From the NCBI RefSeq assembly GCF_020097155.1, contig NZ_CP083691.1:1798001-1862000 (forward strand): 64,000 bases of DNA. Direction: 5' to 3'. Each line of letters starts with the position of its first letter. The first letter of the stretch is position 1. Shown piece by piece: positions 7,827 through 21,543 of the stretch. A model generated the notes under the pieces. The model did not search any database, was not told the DNA's origin, and worked only from the letters and a program-made list of their open reading frames with translations. A program made the position numbers and the translations under genes. Source of the DNA: Micrococcus porci (GTDB taxonomy: Bacteria > Actinomycetota > Actinomycetes > Actinomycetales > Micrococcaceae).

Positions 7827-10660
7827 CGGGCCGCCTCCTCTCGGGCGGACTCGCCGCCGGTGGTCGGTGCGGGGGCGGCGTCGTCGGCGGTGGCGTTGTC
7901 CGGGCCCAGGAGGCGGAACGCGGCCACGATCAGCCCGAGGACGGCGAGGTACACGCCCATGTCGAAGGCCAGGGTGGTGCCCAGGCTGTAGCCGAGGACC
8001 TTGACGCTCGCCGACCCGAGGAAGCCCTTGCCGGTGAGGTACCCGGCCAGGCCGGCCACGGTGCCCAGGGTCACGCCGCCGCCGATCAGGGCCAGGTACG
8101 GCCAGCGCAGGCGCGGCTCGTCGTCCGTGTCCGCGGAGAGGTGCAGCAGCGCGTAGCCCGCGCCGCCGACGAGCGCGGCGATGAACCCGCCCCCGGGCTC
8201 GTAGTGGCCGCGCAGCAGCAGCAGCACGGACAGCACCAGGATGATGGGCCCCAGCGCGCGGCCGAAGGTCCGGGCGTAGACGAGGTTCTCGTGGACCGCG
8301 GCCAGCGGGGAGCGCACGTCCACGGCGGACGGCTGCGGGGGCGCCGGGCGGCGGTTCATGAGCAGGGCGGCGACGGTCAGACCGGTCACACCGAGCACCG
8401 TCATCTCCCCCAGCGTGTCGAGCGCGCGGAAGTCCACGAGGATCACGTTGACGACGTTGTGCCCGCCGGCGTCCGGGTAGGTGCGGTCCAGGTAGTACTG
8501 CGCGATGTCCGAGATCTCCCGCCGGCCCGTGAAGGCCAGCACGCTCAGGGTGGAGGCGACGCCGGCGATCACCGCGGCGGCCACCGCCCCCGCGCGGTGC
8601 GGCGTGGACTCCGCAGAGAATCGGGCGGGCAGGCGGCGGAGCAGCAGCACCATGACGCAGACGGTGAGGACCTCCACCATCAGCTGGGTGAGGGCCACGT
8701 CCACGGCCCCGAGGGTGAAGAACCACAGCGTGACGCCGAAGCCCACCGTGCCCACGACCACCATGGCCGCGATGCGGGTGCGCGCGCGCAGGGTGGCGGC
8801 CACGCCCACGCCGACGAGGGCGACCAACGCCCAGTCATGCCAGCGCGAGGGCTGCCCGACGACGGCCGGCAGATCCGGCGACGCGACGACCCCGGCCACG
8901 GCGAAGGCACCGAGCACCAGTGCGGGCATCAGCAGGTGCGCCCGCGGGGCGATGCCGCCGGAGACGCGGGAGACCGCGGCGCCCAGGGACACGGCCCCGC
9001 GCAGGATCCCGTCCACGACGCCGAGGCCCGAGAACGGCAGCCCCGCATGGGAGGCGACGCGCTCGACCGGACGGCGCGCGGCCACCAGGGCCAGGCCCGC
9101 CGCGATGACGCCTGCCGAGACGAGCAGCGCCGGGGTCACGCCGTGCCAGAGTGCGAGGTGCGCGTGGACCGGGGCGCCGGCCGCGGCCGTGGCGGCGGCC
9201 GCGACGGCCTCGTCGAGGACGCCGGGGACCAGCCCGAGGACCAGGGTCACGACCACGCCGAGCACGGGCACGGCCCAGAAGGCCGCGGGGGCCTCGTGGA
9301 CGTCCTCGCCGCGGCCCGCCGACCACATGTCGGCGGCACCGGCGGGCGCGGTGCCCCACACGCCGAGGGCGCCGAGCACCAGGCGACCGGAGTAGGCGAC
9401 GGTGAACACGCTGGTCAGGGCGATGCCCGCGGTGACCAGGCCGGGCAGCCAGGCCGGGCCCTGCGCACCGAGGGCGGCGTCGAGCAGGCCCTCCTTGGAG
9501 ACGAAGCCCAGCAGCGGGGGCAGACCCGCCATGGAGGCGGCCGCCACGGCGATCGCGGCGCCGGTGACGGGCATCCGCACGTGGCGGGCGGCGAGGTCGC
9601 GCAGGTCGCGGGTGCCCGCCTCGTGGTCCACGACCCCGATGAGCATGAACAGCGTGGACTTGAACAGGGCGTGCGCCACGGTGTGCACCACCGCGGCGGC
9701 CAGGGCGGTGGGGGTGCCGACGCCGATCGCCGTCACCAGGAGGCCGAGCTGGCTCATGGTGGAGTAGGCCAGCAGGCCCTTGAGGTCGTGCCGGCGGATC
9801 GCGGAGACCGCGCCGAGCAGCGCCGTCGTCAGGCCGGAGCCGATCAGGAGGGCGGACCAGACGGGCGTGCCGGCCAGCACGGGGCTGAACACCAGCAGCA
9901 GGTAGATGCCGGCCTTCACCATGGCGGCGGCGTGCAGGTACGCGGAGACCGGGGAGATGGCCACCATGGAGTCCGGCAGCCAGGACTGGAACGGGAACTG
10001 CGCCGACTTGGTGAACGCGGCGACGGCCAGCAGCGCGGCCACCGGGGCGGCGAAGCCCGGGTCCGCCCACGCGTCCGAGGCCAGCGCCCCGGACAGGGAC
10101 GCCGTCCCGGTGCGCGCGGCCGTCAGCGCGACCGCGGCGAGCAGGCACAGCCCTCCGCCGACCGTGACGAGGAGGGTGCGGATCGCCGGGCGGCGCGCGT
10201 GGTCCCCGGAACGGGCGATCAGCAGGAACGAGGCGAAGGACGTGAACTCCCACGCCACGAACAGGACCACCAGGTTGTCCGCCAGCACCAGCAGCAGCAT
10301 GGACGCGGCGAACGCCGTCATCAGCGTGTAGAAGGAGCCGGCGCGGGCCTCGTCTCGGTCCCGGGGCAGGTACCGGCTGGAGTAGGCCAGGATGCCCGCG
10401 CCCACCACGAGCACCAGCAGCGCGAAGACGAACGCGAGTCCGTCCAGGCGCAGGTCCAGGTGGGCTCCCAGGGACGGGATCCACGGACGGCGCTCGACGA
10501 CGGTCTCCCCGCCCCCGCCGGCGCGCGCGGACACGAGGGCCCCCGCGGAGGTCAGCAGGGGAAGGGCGAGGACCCATCCGGCGTCGCGGCCGAGGGTGCG
10601 CCCGAGGGGGGCGGCCAGGACGACGGCGAGGAGGGTGAGCAGGAGGCTGGTCAGCAGCAT
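7823..10660 (-). CDS. mnhA: Na+/H+ antiporter subunit A, fused to MnhB domain
   Basis: 945 residues from the ATG at 10660; an in-frame GTG two codons upstream (10666) is possible, but GAGG sits 5 nt before the ATG. Residues 1 to about 770 are NuoL-like (conserved FVAWEFTSFASFLLI, FPFQSWLPDSMVAISPVSAYLHAA, and a lysine-bearing GFVSKEG). The last 150 residues are a complete MnhB domain (RGHYEPGGGFIAALVGG). This A-B fusion is standard in actinobacteria and explains why no separate mnhB exists. The protein forms the main channel of the Mrp antiporter. It is the first gene of the operon. Confidence 0.95.
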   Translation of the reverse strand: MLLTSLLLTLLAVVLAAPLGRTLGRDAGWVLALPLLTSAGALVSARAGGGGETVVERRPWIPSLGAHLDLRLDGLAFVFALLVLVVGAGILAYSSRYLPRDRDEARAGSFYTLMTAFAASMLLLVLADNLVVLFVAWEFTSFASFLLIARSGDHARRPAIRTLLVTVGGGLCLLAAVALTAARTGTASLSGALASDAWADPGFAAPVAALLAVAAFTKSAQFPFQSWLPDSMVAISPVSAYLHAAAMVKAGIYLLLVFSPVLAGTPVWSALLIGSGLTTALLGAVSAIRRHDLKGLLAYSTMSQLGLLVTAIGVGTPTALAAAVVHTVAHALFKSTLFMLIGVVDHEAGTRDLRDLAARHVRMPVTGAAIAVAAASMAGLPPLLGFVSKEGLLDAALGAQGPAWLPGLVTAGIALTSVFTVAYSGRLVLGALGVWGTAPAGAADMWSAGRGEDVHEAPAAFWAVPVLGVVVTLVLGLVPGVLDEAVAAAATAAAGAPVHAHLALWHGVTPALLVSAGVIAAGLALVAARRPVERVASHAGLPFSGLGVVDGILRGAVSLGAAVSRVSGGIAPRAHLLMPALVLGAFAVAGVVASPDLPAVVGQPSRWHDWALVALVGVGVAATLRARTRIAAMVVVGTVGFGVTLWFFTLGAVDVALTQLMVEVLTVCVMVLLLRRLPARFSAESTPHRAGAVAAAVIAGVASTLSVLAFTGRREISDIAQYYLDRTYPDAGGHNVVNVILVDFRALDTLGEMTVLGVTGLTVAALLMNRRPAPPQPSAVDVRSPLAAVHENLVYARTFGRALGPIILVLSVLLLLRGHYEPGGGFIAALVGGAGYALLHLSADTDDEPRLRWPYLALIGGGVTLGTVAGLAGYLTGKGFLGSASVKVLGYSLGTTLAFDMGVYLAVLGLIVAAFRLLGPDNATADDAAPAPTTGGESAREEAAR

Positions 10661-10703
10661 GGACACCTCGGGGGCTCGAGGGCGGACGACGGGCGGCGGC
10701 GGC

Positions 10704-10829
10704 TCAGCGCCGGGGCGGTTCCCCCGCCTGGACGCTCCCCCACTCGGAGATCTGCCCGTTCGTCCCCACGGCGCGCACCGGGCACGCGGTGGCCAGCAGG
10801 CTCACGGCGTGACGCTGCGGAGCGGACAC
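10704..10829 (-). CDS. Small hypothetical ORF (41 aa)
   Basis: A GTG-started ORF of 41 codons between tRNA-Leu and mnhA. GGGAGGAGG lies 5 nt before the GTG, one of the strongest ribosome binding sites in the window, which is the main reason to call it. The product begins MSAPQRHAVSLLATACPVR and ends QAGEPPRR; there is no clear membrane segment and one cysteine. It resembles no family I know. It ends 43 nt before mnhA and could be a leader peptide of the antiporter operon or a small protein. The reading frame can be extended upstream into the tRNA, but that part is not plausible coding sequence. Confidence 0.45.
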   Translation of the reverse strand: MSAPQRHAVSLLATACPVRAVGTNGQISEWGSVQAGEPPRR

Positions 10830-10868
10830 GGGGGCCTCCTCCCGGCGCGCGGTTGACGCGGTTGACGG

Positions 10869-10950
10869 TGCCCGAAGTGGGACTCGAACCCACACGCCTT
10901 GCGGCACCGCATTTTGAGTGCGGCGTGTCTACCGATTCCACCATTCGGGC
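10869..10950 (-). tRNA. tRNA-Leu (CAA)
   Basis: The minus strand folds as a class II tRNA of 82 nt: acceptor GCCCGAA paired with TTCGGGC, discriminator A, anticodon stem CCGCA/TGCGG with loop CTCAAAA (anticodon CAA, reading TTG), a variable arm, and T-loop GGTTCGAGTCC. CCA is not encoded. It lies upstream of, and on the same strand as, the small ORF and mnhA. Confidence 0.95.
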
Positions 10951-11051
10951 CGGCCGCCGATCGGCGGACGCGGACACTGTACCAGTGACGCGCGTGACAC
11001 TCCGGGGCGGACGCGCTCGGACGCACCGGCTCCCGCCCTCCCGCGCCCGAG

Positions 11052-11057
11052 TAGGCT
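11052..11057 (+). promoter_or_regulatory. Predicted -10 element of pdtaR
   Basis: TAGGCT, a TANNNT hexamer, placed about 95 nt before the response regulator start. It predicts a leader of roughly 88 nt. No clear -35 is seen. Confidence 0.35.
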
Positions 11058-11151
11058 GGGCCGCAGTGCCGCCCTCGACGCCGGCCCCGGGGCTCCGGGC
11101 GACCGCTCGTCGGCGCGCCCCCGCCGTCCGTCCTGCACGAGGAGTCGCCCG

Positions 11152-11757
11152 ATGACCATCCCCGCTGAGAGCGCCGACCCGACCGCCGGGCTGCGCGTCG
11201 TCGTCGCCGAGGACGAGGCCCTCATCCGCCTGGACGTCGTGGAGACCCTGACGCACGCCGGGCACACGGTCGTCGCGGAGGTCGGCGACGGGCAGGCCGC
11301 GGTCGCGGCCGTCCGGGAGCACCGCCCGGACATCGTGGTCATGGACGTGATGATGCCCGTCATGGACGGCATCGCCGCCGCCGGGGAGATCGCCGCCGAG
11401 CGGCTGGCCCCCGTGGTCATGCTCACCGCGTTCAGCCAGCGGGACCTCGTCGAGCGGGCCTCCCAGGTCGGTGCCATGGCCTACGTGGTCAAGCCCTTCA
11501 CGGAGAAGGACCTCCTGCCCGCGATGGAGCTCGCGGTGGCGCGCTTCGACCAGCTGCGCGGGCTCGAGGAGGAGGTGCGCGGCCTGGAGGACCGGCTGGC
11601 CACACGCAAGCTCGTGGACCGCGCCAAGTCCCTGCTGCAGGCGCACATGGGCCTCTCCGAAGCCGAGTCCTTCCGCTGGATCCAGAAGACGTCCATGGAC
11701 CGGCGCCTGACCATGCGCGAGGTCGCGCAGACGGTCGTCGACCAGATCGGCGCCTGA
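11152..11757 (+). CDS. pdtaR: ANTAR-domain response regulator (PdtaR type)
   Basis: 201 residues. The N-terminal receiver domain has acidic pocket Glu20-Asp21, phosphoacceptor Asp65 (in IVVMDVMMP), Thr92 and Lys114 (VKPF). The C-terminal part (about 140-201) is an ANTAR RNA-binding domain: a coiled linker, then RAKSLLQAHMGLSEAESFRWIQ and a final helix. The family's best-studied member is Rv1626 (PdtaR) of M. tuberculosis, paired with the sensor kinase PdtaS, which acts by antitermination or RNA binding. No kinase gene is adjacent. Its place between tRNA-Leu, pyk and polA matches the mycobacterial neighbourhood. GAGGAG lies 8 nt before the ATG. Confidence 0.9.
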   Translation: MTIPAESADPTAGLRVVVAEDEALIRLDVVETLTHAGHTVVAEVGDGQAAVAAVREHRPDIVVMDVMMPVMDGIAAAGEIAAERLAPVVMLTAFSQRDLVERASQVGAMAYVVKPFTEKDLLPAMELAVARFDQLRGLEEEVRGLEDRLATRKLVDRAKSLLQAHMGLSEAESFRWIQKTSMDRRLTMREVAQTVVDQIGA

Positions 11758-11778
11758 CGCTCCGGTCCCCCGCGGGGA

Positions 11779-13266
11779 TCACATCGGCGAGTGCGCCGCC
11801 CAGAAGCCGACCGGCTCGCGATCCTCCGGGGCCACGGGCGAGGAGTCCGCGGCGACGCCGTCGCCCACGCGGTGGACGCGCAGGGTGTTCGTGGAGCCGA
11901 CCTTCCCAGGAGGAGAGCCCGCCGCGATCACGACGAGGTCGCCCTGCTCCGCGATCCCCTCGCTGGTGAGGGACTCCTCCACCTGCATGGTCATCTTGTC
12001 CGTGGAGTCCGCGAACGGGACCATCTTCGGGTAGACGCCCCACGTCAGGCACAGGATGTTGTGGGTGTGCTCCTCGTGCGTGAACGCGTAGATCGGCTGG
12101 CTCGGGCGCAGGCGGGACAGCCGACGCGCCGTGTCACCGGACTCCGTGAACGTGGCCAGGAACGGGATGTCCAGCTGGCCGGCCACCTCCACGGCCGCAC
12201 GGGTGATCGCGCCGCCGCGGGTGCGGGGGCGCGAGCCGAGGGGGTGGATCATGTCCAGGCCGTGGGTCTCCGTGGACTCGATGATCCGCGCCATCGTCTC
12301 GACGGTCTGCACCGGGTAGGCGCCCACGGAGGTCTCGCCGGAGAGCATCACGGCGTCCGCGCCGTCCAGCACCGCGTTGGCGCAGTCCGAGGCCTCGGCG
12401 CGCGTCGGCCGGGGGTTCTCGATCATGGACTCCAGGACCTGGGTGGCCACGATGACGGGCTTCGCCCACCGGCGGGCGAGCTCGATGGCGCGCTTCTGGA
12501 CGATCGGCACGTCCTCCAGCGGCAGCTCCACGCCGAGGTCGCCGCGCGCCACCATGATGGCGTCGAAGGCGTCGACGATGGCCTCGAGGTTGTCCACGGC
12601 CTGCGGCTTCTCGATCTTGGCGATCACCGGGATCCGGCGCCCGACCTCGTCCATGACCTCGTGCACGCGCGTGACGTCCGCCGCGTCGCGCACGAAGGAG
12701 AGGGCGACCATGTCCACGCCGGTCTCGAGGGCCCAGCGCAGGTCCTCCTCGTCCTTCTCCGACAGGGCGGGCACGTTCACGGCGACGCCGGGCAGGTTGA
12801 TGCCCTTGTTGTCGGAGACCTTGCCGGGGACGACGACCTCGGTCACCACGTCGGTGTCCGTCACCTCCACGGCGCGCAGCCGGACCTTGCCGTCGTCGAC
12901 CAGGAGCGGGTCGCCCACGCTGACGTCCCCGGGCAGGCCCTTGTGGGTGGTGCCGACGATCTCCCTGCTGCCGGTGACCTCGCGGGTGGTGATGGTGAAC
13001 CGGTCCCCCACGGCGAGCTCGTGCGGCCCGTCGGAGAAGCGGGCCAGGCGGATCTTGGGGCCCTGCAGGTCCGCGAAGATCGCGACGGGGCGCTTCTCCT
13101 CGACCGAGAGCCGACGGACGCGCTCATAGGACGAGGCGTGGACCTCGTGGTCTCCGTGGCTCATGTTCAGACGGACCACGTCGGCGCCTGCCCGGATCAG
13201 CGCGCGGGTGGTCTCGTCGGTCTGGGTGGCCGGGCCGAAGGTGGCGATGATCTTGGCGTGTCTCAT
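11779..13266 (-). CDS. pyk: Pyruvate kinase
   Basis: 495 residues, starting MRHAKIIATFGPATQ. It has the pyruvate kinase barrel with VIAKIEKPQAVDNLEAI (catalytic Lys and the metal-binding Glu), MVARGDLGVELP, and ATQVLESMIENPRPTRAEASDCANAVLDG, then the C-terminal regulatory domain. It makes pyruvate and ATP from phosphoenolpyruvate and ADP. The ATG at 13266 is chosen over longer reading frames because a TAGGGT hexamer ends 8 nt before it, which predicts a leaderless message starting at or next to this ATG. It converges with pdtaR. Confidence 0.97.
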   Translation of the reverse strand: MRHAKIIATFGPATQTDETTRALIRAGADVVRLNMSHGDHEVHASSYERVRRLSVEEKRPVAIFADLQGPKIRLARFSDGPHELAVGDRFTITTREVTGSREIVGTTHKGLPGDVSVGDPLLVDDGKVRLRAVEVTDTDVVTEVVVPGKVSDNKGINLPGVAVNVPALSEKDEEDLRWALETGVDMVALSFVRDAADVTRVHEVMDEVGRRIPVIAKIEKPQAVDNLEAIVDAFDAIMVARGDLGVELPLEDVPIVQKRAIELARRWAKPVIVATQVLESMIENPRPTRAEASDCANAVLDGADAVMLSGETSVGAYPVQTVETMARIIESTETHGLDMIHPLGSRPRTRGGAITRAAVEVAGQLDIPFLATFTESGDTARRLSRLRPSQPIYAFTHEEHTHNILCLTWGVYPKMVPFADSTDKMTMQVEESLTSEGIAEQGDLVVIAAGSPPGKVGSTNTLRVHRVGDGVAADSSPVAPEDREPVGFWAAHSPM

Positions 13267-13273
13267 GGGGTCC

Positions 13274-13279
13274 ACCCTA
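13274..13279 (-). promoter_or_regulatory. Predicted -10 element of pyk (leaderless)
   Basis: TAGGGT on the minus strand, 7 nt from the pyk ATG. This spacing puts the transcription start at or within a base of the start codon. Confidence 0.5.
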
Positions 13280-13343
13280 GGCCGCGGGCCCGCCCTCCGA
13301 GGGGGACGGGTCCGCGCTCCGCCGGTGCGGGGTGACGCAGGTC

Positions 13344-14796
13344 TCAGCCGAGGACGAGGCCCCGGTCCGTGGGGTCCACCGGGTGCGGGAGCCGCGACCA
13401 GCTCTCGAGGGACTCGTCCACGGCCTGCGCGCACGCGCGCCCCTCGGCGATGGCCCACACGACCAGGGAGGCGCCGCGCCCGGCGTCGCCGCAGACGAAG
13501 ACGCCGGGCTCGTCCGTCTCGTAGGTCCCCGCCCGGGCCACGAGGCCGCGTTCCGTGCGCACGGCCAGCTGCGCGGTCAGCGCCTCTTCCTCGACCCCCG
13601 TGAAGCCCAGGGCGAGCAGCACCAGGTCCGCCTTGACCTCGCGCTCGGTGCCGGCCTTGGGCCCCCGGGTGCCGTCCGCCCGGTACTCGGTCTCCGCGAC
13701 GCGCAGGGCGCGCACGCGGCCGTTCTCGTCGCCGAGGAACTCCACGGTGGAGGCGAGGTGCTCACGCTGACCGCCCTCGGCGTCGGCCGTGGTCATCTGG
13801 TGGACCTTCGGCACGGTCGGCCACGGCTGGTGCACCGGACGGTCCACGGGCAGCTGCTGGCCGATCGCGAGCGTGGTCACCGAGGCCGCGCCCTGGCGGT
13901 GCGCGGTGCCGATGCAGTCCGCACCGGTGTCGCCGCCGCCCAGGACGACGACGTGACGCCCCTCCGCCGTGATCTGGCCGGGCACGTCGTCGCCGGCGGT
14001 GGCGTGATTGGACTGCACGAGGTAGTCCATGGCCAGGTGGATGCCGTCCAGGCCGCGGCCGGGCACGGGCAGCTCCCGTCCCACGGGGGCGCCGGTGGCC
14101 ACGATCACCGCGTCGAAGCGGGCCTTGAGGGCGTCCCACGCGAGGTCCCGACCGATCTCCACCCCGGTGCGGAAGCGCGTGCCCTCCGCCTCCATCTGCG
14201 CCAGGCGGCGGTCCAGGACGTCCTTCTCCAGCTTGAAGTCCGGGATGCCGTAGCGCAGGAGGCCGCCGGGGCGGTCGTCCCGCTCGTAGACGACCACGGT
14301 GAAGCCGGCCCGCGTGAGCTGCTGGGCCGCGGCCAGTCCGGCCGGCCCGGAGCCGACCACGGCCACCGTGTGGCCGTTGATCCGGGTCGGCACGACCGGC
14401 TCCAGCCAGTCATGGTCGAAGATCTGCTCGGCGATGGCGACCTCGGTCTGCTTGATGGTCACGGCGGGCTGGTTGATGCCCAGCGTGCACGCATCCTCGC
14501 AGGGGGCCGGGCAGATGCGCCCGGTGACCTCGGGGAAGTTGTTCGTCGAGTGCAGCCGGGCGGCCGCGTCCTCCCAGCGCCCGCGGCGCACGAGGTCGTT
14601 CCACTCGGGGATGAGGTTCCCGAGGGGGCAGCCGGAGTGGCAGAACGGGATGCCGCAGTCCATGCAGCGGCTCGCCTGGGTGCGCACGACGGCCTCGTCC
14701 TGACGGACGTACACGTCCTTGAAGTCCATGATGCGCACCGGCACCGGGCGCGTGGGGCGCTCGACGCGCTCCCGGTTCTTCAGGAATCCGCGCGGA

Positions 14797-14804
<8 letters not shown>
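13344..14804 (-). CDS. gltD: Glutamate synthase (NADPH) small subunit
   Basis: 486 residues. The N-terminal domain has the cysteines of two iron-sulfur clusters ([17 protein letters not shown] and [13 protein letters not shown]). An FAD-binding Rossmann motif follows ([17 protein letters not shown], about residue 150), then an NADPH-binding GGGDTGADC segment near residue 290 and the C-terminal FAD motif [15 protein letters not shown]. GltD passes electrons from NADPH to GltB. The start overlaps the gltB stop by 8 nt. Confidence 0.96.
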
Positions 14805-19449
<4,645 letters not shown>

Positions 19450-19535
19450 GGTCGCCGTCCTTTCCGGGTGCGCAGGTGCTCGGACGGGGACGGCGTCGGC
19501 CCCTCGCCCCGGAACGGTCACTCCGGGACGGGAAG

Positions 19536-19541
19536 ACAGTA
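19536..19541 (-). promoter_or_regulatory. Predicted -10 element of gltBD
   Basis: TACTGT on the minus strand, about 87 nt before the gltB ATG. A TGAAC-containing stretch lies roughly 18 nt upstream and may be the -35. No operator is recognised in the 190-nt leader region. Confidence 0.3.
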
Positions 19542-19650
19542 CACCCGTCACTGTGCTCCCGTTCACACGGGCCGGTTGTGTGACGCAGGCCTCTCGGCAG
19601 CCCGTCCGGTGGGGACCGTCGGGCGTTCGGCGGCCCCGAGAGGGGACGAC

Positions 19651-19682
19651 GAGGGCCCCTCCGCAGCGGCGGAGGGGCCCTC
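19651..19682 (-). terminator. Terminator hairpin downstream of lgt
   Basis: A perfect 14-bp GC-rich stem with a 4-nt loop, 14 nt beyond the lgt stop and at the end of the trp cluster. It has no T tract on either strand. It also lies upstream of gltB on the same strand and so separates the two units. Confidence 0.65.
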
Positions 19683-19696
19683 GAGGGGCGGGACTG

Positions 19697-20698
19697 TCAG
19701 GCGCCGACGTCGTCCCACGCGTGGGAGCCGGAGCCGCCCTGGGTCGTGCGGACGGCGGGTGCCGCAGCGGGTCCGGCGCCCTCGACGTCCTCTCCCACGG
19801 GCCCGTGGCCGTCACGCCAGACGCTCTGCCGGGCGTGCGGACCGGCCGCCGCGCCGCGGTGGCGCAGCAGGATGCCGATCAGGAACGCGAGGGCGATCGC
19901 GAACATCAGCAGCGAGGTCCACACGTTCAGCCGCTGGGTGACGCCGAAGAGGGTGACCAGCTCGGCGTCGTCGATGCGCATCATCTCGATCCACGTGCGC
20001 CCGGCGGTGTACCACGCCACGTAGGACCACAGCATGGCGCCGTGGCGCAGGTGCAGCCGGCGGTCGACCAGCAGCAGGACCGCCACGCCGAGCAGGTTCC
20101 AGAGGCTCTCGTACAGGAAGGTCGGGTGGAACAGCGTGCCGGGGGCGTACTGCGCCGGGAAGTTCGGGCTCGCCGGGTCCACCGTCAGCCCCCACGGGAG
20201 CGTGGTGGGCCCGCCGAAGAGCTCCTGGTTGAACCAGTTGCCCCAGCGGCCGATGGCCTGGGCCAGCAGCACCCCGGGTGCCACGACGTCGGCGAACGCG
20301 GTCAGGCGCAGGCCGTACCGGCGGCACGCGATCCACGCGCCCACCGCGCCGAGCGCGATGGCGCCCCAGATGCCCAGGCCGCCGTTCCACACGTAGAGGA
20401 TCTTGATCGGGTCACCCGTGCCGTCGTAGCCGGGGCCGAAGTACAGGTCCGGCGAGGAGAACACATGGTAGAGCCGCCCGCCGACGAAGCCGAAGGGGAT
20501 GGCCCAGAGCGCGATGTCCAGGACGCGGCCCTCGGGGCCCCCGCGGTCCGCCCAGCGACGGCCCGACAGCCAGAGGGCCACCACGATGCCCGCGATGATG
20601 CACAGCGCGTAGGCATGGATCTTCATGGGACCGAGCTCGAACCCGTCCCAGACGGGCGCGGGGAACGCGGCCAGCGGCGTCAGCGCTCCGCTGCCCAC
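19697..20698 (-). CDS. lgt: Prolipoprotein diacylglyceryl transferase
   Basis: 333 residues, seven predicted membrane segments. The Lgt signature [13 protein letters not shown] (about residues 148-160) and the motif [14 protein letters not shown] are present. It moves diacylglycerol from phosphatidylglycerol to the lipobox cysteine of prolipoproteins; two such proteins (metQ and the 53923 lipoprotein) are in this window. The GTG at 20698 is chosen: AAGGAG sits 8 nt upstream inside the trpA end, and the GTG is only 2 nt after the trpA stop. The C-terminal 50 residues are a hydrophilic, Ala/Gly-rich tail not needed by the fold. Confidence 0.95.
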   Translation of the reverse strand: MGSGALTPLAAFPAPVWDGFELGPMKIHAYALCIIAGIVVALWLSGRRWADRGGPEGRVLDIALWAIPFGFVGGRLYHVFSSPDLYFGPGYDGTGDPIKILYVWNGGLGIWGAIALGAVGAWIACRRYGLRLTAFADVVAPGVLLAQAIGRWGNWFNQELFGGPTTLPWGLTVDPASPNFPAQYAPGTLFHPTFLYESLWNLLGVAVLLLVDRRLHLRHGAMLWSYVAWYTAGRTWIEMMRIDDAELVTLFGVTQRLNVWTSLLMFAIALAFLIGILLRHRGAAAGPHARQSVWRDGHGPVGEDVEGAGPAAAPAVRTTQGGSGSHAWDDVGA

Positions 20699-20700
20699 GC

Positions 20701-21543
20701 TCAGGACTCCTTCGCGGTGCCGGCGGCCAGCTCGCGCGCCAGTGCCCCGACGGCCTCGGGGCCGCCGTCGCGCAGCGCCTTCACGAGGGCGGTGCCGACG
20801 ATGGCCCCGTCCGCGTAGGAGCCGATCTCCCGGACGTGGTCGGCCGAGGAGATGCCCAGGCCCACGCACACGTTGCGGGCGCCGGCGGCCTTGGCACGGG
20901 CGACGACGCGCTCCGCGGCGTCGGAGACCTTGCCCCGGGCGCCCGTGACGCCCATGACGGAGACGCCGTAGACGAAGCCGCGGGAGGACTCCACGGCCAG
21001 GCGGACGCGCTCGTCCGACGAGGACGGCGCGGTGAGGAAGATGCGGTCCAGGCCGTGCTCCTCCGAGGCCTCGAACCATTCGCCGGCCTCCTCGGGGACG
21101 AGGTCCGGGGTCACGAGACCGGCGCCGCCGGCCTCGGCGAGTCGGCGCGCGAACTCGTCGACGCCCATCCGGTCCACGAGGTTCCAGTAGGTCATCACCA
21201 CGACGGCGGCCTCCGTGCGCTCGGTGATGCGGCGCACCACCTCGAACACGTCGCGCGTGTGGAAGCCGTTCGCCAGCGCGTGGCTCGTGGCGGCCTGGAT
21301 GACCGGGCCGTCCATCACGGGGTCCGAGTACGGCAGGCCGATCTCGATGACGTCGACGCCGTTCTCCCCGAGCTGGACGGCCGCCTCGACGGACTCGTCG
21401 ATGCTCGGGTAGCCCGCCGGGAGGTACCCGATCAGGGCGGTGCGCCCGGCGGCGCGCGCGCGTTCGATGGCGTCGCCGGCCGTCGACGGCTTCTCCGCCG
21501 TGGCTTCGTGCTGCTGGTCGGGAGTGCTCATGGGGGCGCTCAC
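20701..21543 (-). CDS. trpA: Tryptophan synthase alpha chain
   Basis: 280 residues from a GTG that overlaps the trpB stop (GTGA); an ATG 12 nt downstream (21531) would give 276. Catalytic Glu67 and Asp78 lie in [15 protein letters not shown]. The barrel ends with the phosphate-binding GLGIS and [10 protein letters not shown] loops. It cleaves indole-glycerol phosphate to indole and glyceraldehyde 3-phosphate and channels indole to TrpB. The exact start is uncertain because AGGAG is very close to the GTG and far from the ATG. Confidence 0.95.
   Translation of the reverse strand: MSAPMSTPDQQHEATAEKPSTAGDAIERARAAGRTALIGYLPAGYPSIDESVEAAVQLGENGVDVIEIGLPYSDPVMDGPVIQAATSHALANGFHTRDVFEVVRRITERTEAAVVVMTYWNLVDRMGVDEFARRLAEAGGAGLVTPDLVPEEAGEWFEASEEHGLDRIFLTAPSSSDERVRLAVESSRGFVYGVSVMGVTGARGKVSDAAERVVARAKAAGARNVCVGLGISSADHVREIGSYADGAIVGTALVKALRDGGPEAVGALARELAAGTAKES

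Noticed and set aside
8141-11155. A 1004-codon plus-strand open frame
   Set aside because: It is antisense to mnhA and runs through the tRNA-Leu gene, so it is not coding.
11758-11778. Terminator between pdtaR and pyk
   Set aside because: Only a TCCCC/GGGGA stem of about 5 bp is present; at this composition it is not distinguishable from chance.
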